Below are positions 15,188 through 19,313 of a DNA stretch of 19,313 bases, piece by piece. Under the pieces are notes generated by a model. It was not told the DNA's origin. It worked only from the letters and a program-made list of their open reading frames with translations, and did no database searches. The position numbers and the translations under genes are program-made. How positions within the stretch are numbered: position 1 is the stretch's first letter; the number at the start of each line of letters is the position of its first letter. The stretch spans positions 1 to 19,313 of the forward strand of contig URJE01000026.1 in NCBI GenBank assembly GCA_900547965.1. The letters run 5' to 3'. The DNA comes from an uncultured Eggerthella sp. Its GTDB lineage: Bacteria; Actinomycetota; Coriobacteriia; Coriobacteriales; Eggerthellaceae.

Positions 15188-16222
15188 ATGGCAAAAGCAG
15201 CAAATGGGACTTTGCCTTCAATGCCCGAAAAACAGCCTCGCTTCATGGATCGTTTCTCTAAAGCCACCAAAGTAGGTTTTGTGCTGTTGGGGTATTTCCT
15301 GGGCATCATAGGTGTTTTAATCGATTGGGCTATCGGCCACAAGAAAAAGATGATGGAATGCAGCGCCGAGGCAATTTGGTACGGCCTTATCGGCTGGGGC
15401 GCAAGCATGATCACCCGATTCGCCCTCTTGGCTTTGGGGATCAACAAAACCGATTACCTTCTCCAACTGTTCGGCCCTGGCGTCACGGTATGGAATATTC
15501 TTTGGTGCATCTGCGGCGCGTGCTTCATTGTGCTTTCGATGTTGTGGATCTACGGTTTGCGCACAAAGATGACCGATGCCGAGCGCGCCTACAATCTCAA
15601 GGGCGACGACCACTTCCACAACGGGGAGAAAACGCTTCGCTACGACGGAGGCATTACGGTCAACGCTCTACCCGAAGAGATATGGCCCTACATGCAACAG
15701 GCAGGCCAATCAAAGGGTGGCTGGTATAGCTTTGAGCGCCTGGAACGCCTGTTCACCTTCGATATCCGCAATCATTACGACTGGAAGAAATACCCTCAGT
15801 GGCAGAACCTCCATGTTGGTGAGTTTCAGTGGTTTCACCAGGCACCACTTTCTATCGGCGAATGGGTAACCGATTGTTCCAACGGAGAAAACGGCCTCTA
15901 TTATTGGGCAGCCCACTCCGATACGGCTACCGATTCAACGTGGAAAAACCGCGGCCCAAATCAGGAAGGCGCGCTTCGCCTGTGGTTCCACCGCTTTGCG
16001 TGGACGTGGAACTGGGAAGTGTACCAGATCAATGAAACCCAATCGCGCTTCATCTATCGTTGCGATTGCCATTTCGATCCTTTCCTGCGCACTCCCATCC
16101 ACAAGTACTTCGTTGTTTTCATCCTGGGAACCGCATCCCTTGTCATGGGGCGTTGCTGCATGGAAACAATCACCGGCTTAGCGGAGGGTCGCAGAGATTT
16201 CCGCAAGCGTTACTTCGACTAA
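15188..16222 (+). CDS. Membrane protein with SRPBCC-like domain
   Basis: The product is 344 residues from the ATG at 15188. An in-frame GTG at 15179 is too close to the GAAGGGG site (ends 15177). Three hydrophobic helices open the protein (about 28-50, 61-84, 99-123). A soluble region of about residues 148-310 resembles polyketide-cyclase/SRPBCC lipid-binding folds: 'ITVNALPEEIWPYMQQAGQS', 'GGWYSFERLERLF', 'VGEFQWFHQAP' and a late 'WNWEVYQINETQSRFIYRCD'. A last hydrophobic helix ('YFVVFILGTASLVMG', about 314-328) follows. SRPBCC domains hold hydrophobic ligands, so it may present a lipid or quinone-like substrate to the redox proteins on either side; this is inference. It is spaced 28 bases after the Fe-S gene and 15 before the FAD gene. 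Confidence 0.75.
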   Translation: MAKAANGTLPSMPEKQPRFMDRFSKATKVGFVLLGYFLGIIGVLIDWAIGHKKKMMECSAEAIWYGLIGWGASMITRFALLALGINKTDYLLQLFGPGVTVWNILWCICGACFIVLSMLWIYGLRTKMTDAERAYNLKGDDHFHNGEKTLRYDGGITVNALPEEIWPYMQQAGQSKGGWYSFERLERLFTFDIRNHYDWKKYPQWQNLHVGEFQWFHQAPLSIGEWVTDCSNGENGLYYWAAHSDTATDSTWKNRGPNQEGALRLWFHRFAWTWNWEVYQINETQSRFIYRCDCHFDPFLRTPIHKYFVVFILGTASLVMGRCCMETITGLAEGRRDFRKRYFD

Positions 16223-16237
16223 GGGAAAGAAGGCGCC

Positions 16238-17458
16238 ATGAAAACGCATTACGAAACCATCGTGGTTGGAGCTGGTGCAGCTGGCATGAACTGCTGCTTG
16301 GAACTCCAGAAAAACGATCGCGAATACCTGCTGATCAGCCCCAATATTGGCGGGCGAATCTGCAACGACGAAGAACGCCACATGAACTACGGCGCGGTGT
16401 TCTATTTCGGAACCTACAAATATATGCTCCGCTCAGAGCTGCTGATTGAAGGGCCTGATGTCCTGCCCGCTTTGAGCGCCGGCTGTTGCCATCACGACAA
16501 CGGGAAACAGTACGAACCGGTTTCCCCTACAACAATTGCCGACGCGCCTTCGCTTCTGAAGTACATGAAGTGGATGCGCGAGGAATTCATCCCCCGCTAC
16601 ACCAAGTTCAAGGACAACTGCACGGTGATGGAGGTCACGGCAGCCCTTGAGAAAGACCCCCTGATCAAGCAGCTGTACCAAGAATCAGCAATGGATATGA
16701 TCGAGCGAATGGGTTTTGACCCCATCGCCCACGATCTGATCAGCATGTTCGCTCACGCGTGTACGGGAACGAAGATCAAGGACCTTACCGCCCTTGATTA
16801 TCTGAACACCGTGCAGCCTCTTACCATGAAGATCCCTCCCCTACGGCTGCTTTTCGATCTGAAGCGTTTCGACTTCGATTCCGAAGGGACCAAGCAGCGC
16901 TTGGCACAGGGTTCGGGCGAAGTTCTTATCGATGCGATAACCCAAGTTGAAAAGTGCGACGAGGGCTGGGCTGTCGAATGCGGCGCAGGACGCTTTACGG
17001 CGAGCAATCTGGTTATGGCATCTCCCGCCGTAGACACGCAGCGCCTCCTGGAGCCTGTCGAAGGAATTCCCGCACTGGACATTCGCAAGGCTTCCGAACT
17101 TACGGGCTATTTGGTGCGAGGGAAAGTCAAGCGGAAGTTCCGTGGGCACCTTGTTCACCTGTTCGATGACACTATTCCGATTATCTATATCGCCAAGCGC
17201 TTCGACGGCGATTACGAGGTGTTCACCGAGGTCGATTTCGAGGAAACCCGCAAATTCGACGAGTACTTCGACGAATTTGCGGTTATAGGAAAGAAGTACT
17301 GGAGCCATGCTCTGTACACCGCCGCCCATGAGGCCTTGCCACAAAACCTGGCACCAGGACTCATCATGGCAGGTGACGTGAACGGCTTGGGCCTGGAGCC
17401 CGCATGTATCAGCGGTATTTACGCCGCAAACAAGATCATGGGCAAAACGGTTGATTAG
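16238..17458 (+). CDS. FAD-dependent oxidoreductase (amine oxidase/phytoene desaturase-like)
   Basis: The product is 406 residues. The N-terminal Rossmann dinucleotide motif GxGxxG is at residues 11-16 ('IVVGAGAAGMNC'), followed by the 'NIGGRICNDE' GG-type motif (about 36-45) of the flavin amine oxidase/phytoene desaturase class. The C-terminal FAD-binding motif is 'GLIMAGDVNGLGLEPACISG' (about 373-392). The middle is the variable substrate region. No signal peptide or membrane helix is seen, so it is cytoplasmic, possibly docking to its membrane neighbours. The ATG has AAAGAAGG about 5 bases upstream. It lies in the hypA-to-hypB operon, after the SRPBCC-like membrane protein and before hypB. 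It may oxidise, reduce or desaturate a hydrophobic substrate, with electrons exchanged through the Fe-S protein. The substrate is unknown. Confidence 0.85.
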   Translation: MKTHYETIVVGAGAAGMNCCLELQKNDREYLLISPNIGGRICNDEERHMNYGAVFYFGTYKYMLRSELLIEGPDVLPALSAGCCHHDNGKQYEPVSPTTIADAPSLLKYMKWMREEFIPRYTKFKDNCTVMEVTAALEKDPLIKQLYQESAMDMIERMGFDPIAHDLISMFAHACTGTKIKDLTALDYLNTVQPLTMKIPPLRLLFDLKRFDFDSEGTKQRLAQGSGEVLIDAITQVEKCDEGWAVECGAGRFTASNLVMASPAVDTQRLLEPVEGIPALDIRKASELTGYLVRGKVKRKFRGHLVHLFDDTIPIIYIAKRFDGDYEVFTEVDFEETRKFDEYFDEFAVIGKKYWSHALYTAAHEALPQNLAPGLIMAGDVNGLGLEPACISGIYAANKIMGKTVD

Positions 17459-17469
17459 CATTTGCTTTA

Positions 17470-17498
17470 GCGGCTCCCCCGACTTTGGGGGGAGCCGC
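17470..17498 (+). promoter_or_regulatory. Strong intercistronic hairpin before hypB
   Basis: GCGGCTCCCCC (17470-17480) pairs perfectly with GGGGGAGCCGC (17488-17498) across a 7-base loop, followed by CTTCCC rather than a T-run. It sits between the FAD gene stop (17458) and the hypB ATG (17523). It may attenuate readthrough or protect the upstream mRNA 3' end, lowering hypB expression relative to the upstream genes. Confidence 0.6.
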
Positions 17499-17522
17499 CT
17501 TCCCATTGAAGAGGGGGTACCG

Positions 17523-18194
17523 ATGGAAGAATCACGCATCATAGAGATAAAAGAAGACATCCTTGCCGACAACACCAATGCCGCAAACGTTTTTCGGAAG
17601 ACGCTTGAAAACCAGGGCACCTTCTTCGTGGATGTTATGGCATCTCCCGGCGCAGGAAAAACCACCTTGCTATTGGCGCTCATTGAAGAGCTTCGGAAAT
17701 CGGCGAGCATCGGCATCATCGAGGCAGACTTGGAGTCGTTCGTGGATTCACGAAAGATCAAGGATGCGGGCATACAAGCAGTGCAACTTGAAACGCGGGG
17801 AATATGCCATGTTGAGATGAGCATGGTCGAACGCGCTTTCCAGGCGTTTGGCGGGCAGCATTTCGATTACCTGTTTCTAGAAAACATCGGCAATCTGGTT
17901 TGCCCAGCAGAGTTCGACACCGGTGCACACGAACGCGTCATGCTGCTTTCGGTTCCCGAAGGGTATGACAAGGTGTACAAGTATCCGCCCATGTTCGCGG
18001 TAGTGGATGCACTCATCGTAACCAAAACCGACTATCTTCCGCTTAACCCCGATTTCGACATGGCAGCGCTGCGCAAACAAGCGCGCGTGCTCAACCCCCA
18101 CCTTGAGATATTCGAAACGTGCGCACGCACCGGGGAGGGAATCCGAGAACTTGCCGAATGGCTTGCTGGATGCCGCAAAGAGCTTTTGGGGTAG
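17523..18194 (+). CDS. hypB: HypB, nickel-handling GTPase
   Basis: The product is 223 residues. HypB is a SIMIBI-class GTPase that loads nickel together with HypA. Walker A is 'ASPGAGKTT' (40-48). The metal site is Cys95-His96 ('GICHVEMSM') and Cys127 ('NIGNLVCPA'); the 32-residue interval from Cys95 to Cys127 equals that in E. coli HypB. 'VTKTDYLP' (166-173) stands in place of the usual NKxD base-recognition motif, with Thr for Asn, which is a mild oddity. There is no N-terminal CxxCGC motif or His-rich stretch, so it should not store nickel. The ATG at 17523 follows GAGGGGG by 6 bases; an in-frame extension to 17451 overlaps the upstream gene and is rejected. It is the last gene of the operon, preceded by a strong hairpin. 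Confidence 0.92.
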   Translation: MEESRIIEIKEDILADNTNAANVFRKTLENQGTFFVDVMASPGAGKTTLLLALIEELRKSASIGIIEADLESFVDSRKIKDAGIQAVQLETRGICHVEMSMVERAFQAFGGQHFDYLFLENIGNLVCPAEFDTGAHERVMLLSVPEGYDKVYKYPPMFAVVDALIVTKTDYLPLNPDFDMAALRKQARVLNPHLEIFETCARTGEGIRELAEWLAGCRKELLG

Positions 18195-18412
18195 GGCAGC
18201 TAAGCACGCCGTTTGTTCAATATACTGAACGGGTTTACCCTGATCCTGTTCAATATACTGAACAGACGGCGGAGCAATGCGAGACCTTCACAGATTCAGA
18301 AGCCCTACGCATCTCCAAAACACGCAACAGCCGCCACACTTCTAGCAATGGCAGCGTGAAAACTTAGGACTTACTGGGGCCTGGGACCGCTTCGGGACCA
18401 CCCAGGGTCTGA
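18195..18412. other. Non-coding stretch between hypB and the tRNA fragment
   Basis: No convincing gene is seen; a 22-codon frame from the ATG at about 18276 has only a weak ribosome binding site. The stretch holds the duplicated palindrome at 18214-18263 and a CCTGGG/CCCAGG hairpin (18380-18385 with 18401-18406) without a T-run. Confidence 0.5.
18214..18263. promoter_or_regulatory. Duplicated palindromic operator, TGTTCAATATACTGAAC
   Basis: Two identical 17-base copies lie at 18214-18230 and 18247-18263, a 33-bp period, which is close to three helical turns. Each is an inverted repeat, GTTCA-N6-TGAAC; the second extends to CTGTTCA/TGAACAG. The centre contains TATACT, a possible -10 hexamer. 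This suggests a promoter under cooperative repressor control, but no gene begins directly downstream. Confidence 0.65.
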
Positions 18413-18424
18413 GAAAAACAAAAA

Positions 18425-18452
18425 CAGGCCAGAGGAATTAACCTCTGACCTG
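18425..18452 (-). terminator. Rho-independent terminator after the tRNA-Met 3' half
   Basis: CAGGCCAGAGG (18425-18435) and CCTCTGACCTG (18442-18452) form an 11-bp stem whose one non-identity is a G-U wobble only in minus-strand RNA. On the minus strand the stem is followed by TTTTTGTTTTT. It lies 10 bases past the tRNA CCA end, as expected for the native tRNA terminator. Confidence 0.85.
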
Positions 18453-18462
18453 CGAAAATGCT

Positions 18463-18507
18463 TGGTCGCGGGGGCTGGATTTGAACCAACGACCTCCGGG
18501 TTATGAG
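18463..18507 (-). tRNA. tRNA-Met(CAU) 3' half, attachment-site remnant
   Basis: Read on the minus strand, 45 bases give an anticodon loop CTCATAA (anticodon CAU) and the 3' anticodon arm CCC. The variable region follows, then a T arm GTTGG-TTCAAAT-CCAGC, acceptor strand CCCCGCG and encoded ACCA. Everything 5' of the anticodon loop is absent: the preceding bases do not form the GGG arm, D arm or 5' acceptor. The break exactly at the anticodon loop is typical of tyrosine-integrase sites in tRNA genes. The 3' flank with its terminator looks native, so the integrated element should lie on the higher-coordinate side, with the complete tRNA beyond the window. Confidence 0.8.
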
Positions 18508-18591
18508 AGAGAAGCTACCCCTTATAGGATATAACCAAACAAGCTTTTTGCCTGATCATTAGCGTTTTCTTCTGTCAATCAGCTTTAAAAA

Positions 18592-18643
18592 AATCTGCTC
18601 GAATTCTGCTCAATCATGGTAATTCTGCTCAAATTCTGCTCAA
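18592..18643. repeat. Four AATTCTGCTCAA direct repeats, arm-type site candidates
   Basis: Copies lie at 18602-18613, 18621-18632 and 18632-18643 (identical 12-mers, the last two sharing a base), with a variant at 18592-18602 (AATCTGCTCGA). Spacings are about 10, 19 and 11 bp, near helical periodicity. They lie 85-140 bp inside from the tRNA attachment core, where tyrosine integrases have arm-type binding sites. Confidence 0.65.
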
Positions 18644-18658
18644 AAGCGATATGGGTTA

Positions 18659-18940
18659 CTACCCCAGAAGCAGGTTAGCCAAAATGATGTTATTCCAGAC
18701 GAAAGTCACCAAGAACGCAACGCCGATTGAGAGAACAGCACCACAGGTTACGACGGCTGTTACGAGCTGCCATTTGTTCGCAACAACTTGAATCTTTCCG
18801 ACATTCCTCGCCTTGTTGCGCCGCCAGCAGGCATCGAAAACAAACCCGGTAAACACCAGGGAGATTGGCAACGCGATTAAATAACATAATCCGAAAGCAA
18901 CCGCAGTTGTTCCGTACCTGAACAAAACAGAGGCGAACAT
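18659..18940 (-). CDS. Small hydrophobic membrane protein
   Basis: The product is 93 residues from the ATG at 18938-18940. Hydrophobic helices are seen at about residues 11-35 ('AVAFGLCYLIALPISLVFTG') and 60-90 ('TAVVTCGAVLSIGVAFLVTF'), joined by a basic loop ('CWRRNKARNVGK'), which should be cytoplasmic. No family is recognised. No Shine-Dalgarno sequence precedes the ATG, and the frame can be extended to a TTG at 18997 without gaining a better site, so the 5' end may be truncated or wrongly placed. It lies inside the inferred integrated element, with its stop 16 bases from the arm-type repeats. Confidence 0.5.
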   Translation of the reverse strand: MFASVLFRYGTTAVAFGLCYLIALPISLVFTGFVFDACWRRNKARNVGKIQVVANKWQLVTAVVTCGAVLSIGVAFLVTFVWNNIILANLLLG

Positions 18941-19059
18941 TGCGCCAGCCAAGGTGCGAAAAGGCGGCCGAGCCACCCGCAGATCCTCAGCCCGCAAAAC
19001 GGCTCAAGAGATGCTTAGGAAGCAATGCAGGTGTTTTATCCTGCACCCACAAACAAGTC

Positions 19060-19090
19060 AAAAAAGGCACCGCATACTGCGGTGCCTTTC
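19060..19090 (-). terminator. Rho-independent terminator of the surface-protein gene
   Basis: GGCACCGCA (19066-19074) and TGCGGTGCC (19078-19086) form a perfect 9-bp stem with a 3-base loop. On the minus strand it is followed by TTTTTTGAC (the A-run before 19066 on the plus strand). It lies 32 bases after the stop codon at 19119. Confidence 0.9.
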
Positions 19091-19118
19091 CATTAGCTAA
19101 AACGATTAAGCGCTTAGA

Positions 19119-19313
19119 CTATCTGCCGAAGCTCCTTCTCCTGCTCACGATTAGCAATGCCATGCCAACAGCGGCGCAGGCAACAGCAATTGCAGGCCAT
19201 AAAATGACGGTTGCCGTATCGCCTGTCTGGGGAGTGCTGGAGCCAGCGTCAGAAACGGCGCTTTCCTCCTCCTGAGAGGGGCTACTCAACTCTTCCCCGT
19301 TGGAATCTCCGGG
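19119..19313 (-). CDS. C-terminal end of a sortase-anchored surface protein (partial)
   Basis: The last 64 codons of a gene entering from the right edge are visible. They show the complete cell-wall sorting signal: a Ser/Glu-rich linker ('SSPSQEEESAVSDAGSS'), the pentapeptide TPQTG with following Asp, a hydrophobic helix ('VILWPAIAVACAAVGMALLI') and a basic tail (RRRSFGR). This is an LPXTG-type signal with Thr in place of the first Leu. A sortase should cut between Thr and Gly and link the protein to peptidoglycan. The N-terminal functional domains are outside the window. The gene ends at TAG 19119-19121 and is followed by a strong terminator. It belongs to the inferred integrated element. 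Confidence 0.9.
   Translation of the reverse strand, partial: PGDSNGEELSSPSQEEESAVSDAGSSTPQTGDTATVILWPAIAVACAAVGMALLIVSRRRSFGR

Noticed and set aside
16841..17824. A 327-codon open frame on the minus strand over the FAD gene and hypB
   Set aside because: Both genes beneath it carry clear catalytic motifs on the plus strand; this frame is Ser-rich and shows none.
18463..18540. Complete tRNA gene
   Set aside because: No D arm, no 5' anticodon arm and no 5' acceptor strand can be found in the bases preceding the anticodon loop.
18592..18643. Possible CRISPR repeats or plasmid iterons
   Set aside because: Spacing is 10-19 bp with no room for spacers, and no replication gene is nearby. Position next to the tRNA core favours arm-type sites.

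Overview
The window looks like a chromosomal segment of an anaerobic, moderately GC-rich actinomycete, most likely of the Coriobacteriia/Eggerthellaceae type. This is inference from content: several family III (CaiB/BaiF) CoA-transferases, an MFS carrier, ferredoxin and flavoprotein redox genes, strong AGGAGG-type ribosome binding sites, and a TPQTGD-type sortase anchor. No rRNA, CRISPR array or complete tRNA is visible.

Layout. (1) 189-2477, plus strand: an AIM24-family protein, then a family III CoA-transferase behind a sigma70-like promoter that runs straight into a perfect 16-bp palindrome. (2) 2818-7193, minus strand: a probable four-gene unit, read from high to low coordinates: CoA-transferase, 12-helix MFS transporter, a 59-residue two-helix membrane protein, second CoA-transferase. 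It ends at a terminator near 2724-2772. A LysR-type regulator is divergent (7361-8257), and an LTTR-type box lies between them. (3) About 8300-12470: a decayed defence/mobile tract. It holds the C-terminal half of an AAA/DUF4143 ATPase, an AlbA_2/HATPase gene with one nonsense codon, a cluster of five 10-bp repeats in its upstream region, an unrecognised fragment and a multiply broken hsdS. (4) 12508-18194: a TetR-type regulator divergent from a five-gene operon, hypA - multi-[4Fe-4S] protein - membrane SRPBCC-like protein - FAD oxidoreductase - hypB. (5) 18195-19313: a non-coding stretch with a duplicated palindromic operator, then the 3' half of a tRNA-Met gene with its terminator. That half gene reads as the attachment-site scar of an integrated element extending off the right edge. 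The element side carries arm-type repeats, a small membrane protein and the end of a sortase-anchored surface protein.

How it fits together. The CoA-transferase/MFS unit looks like uptake of a carboxylic acid and its activation by CoA transfer. The hyp-flanked operon looks like a membrane-associated redox module that needs nickel delivery, although no hydrogenase or other nickel enzyme is recognisable in the window. Two observations link the modules. The same 14-bp operator pattern (ATGAAC-N2-GTTCAT) occurs at the promoter of the first CoA-transferase and in the tetR/hypA intergenic region 12 kb away. Also, two of the three CoA-transferases have His where the family's catalytic Asp is expected.
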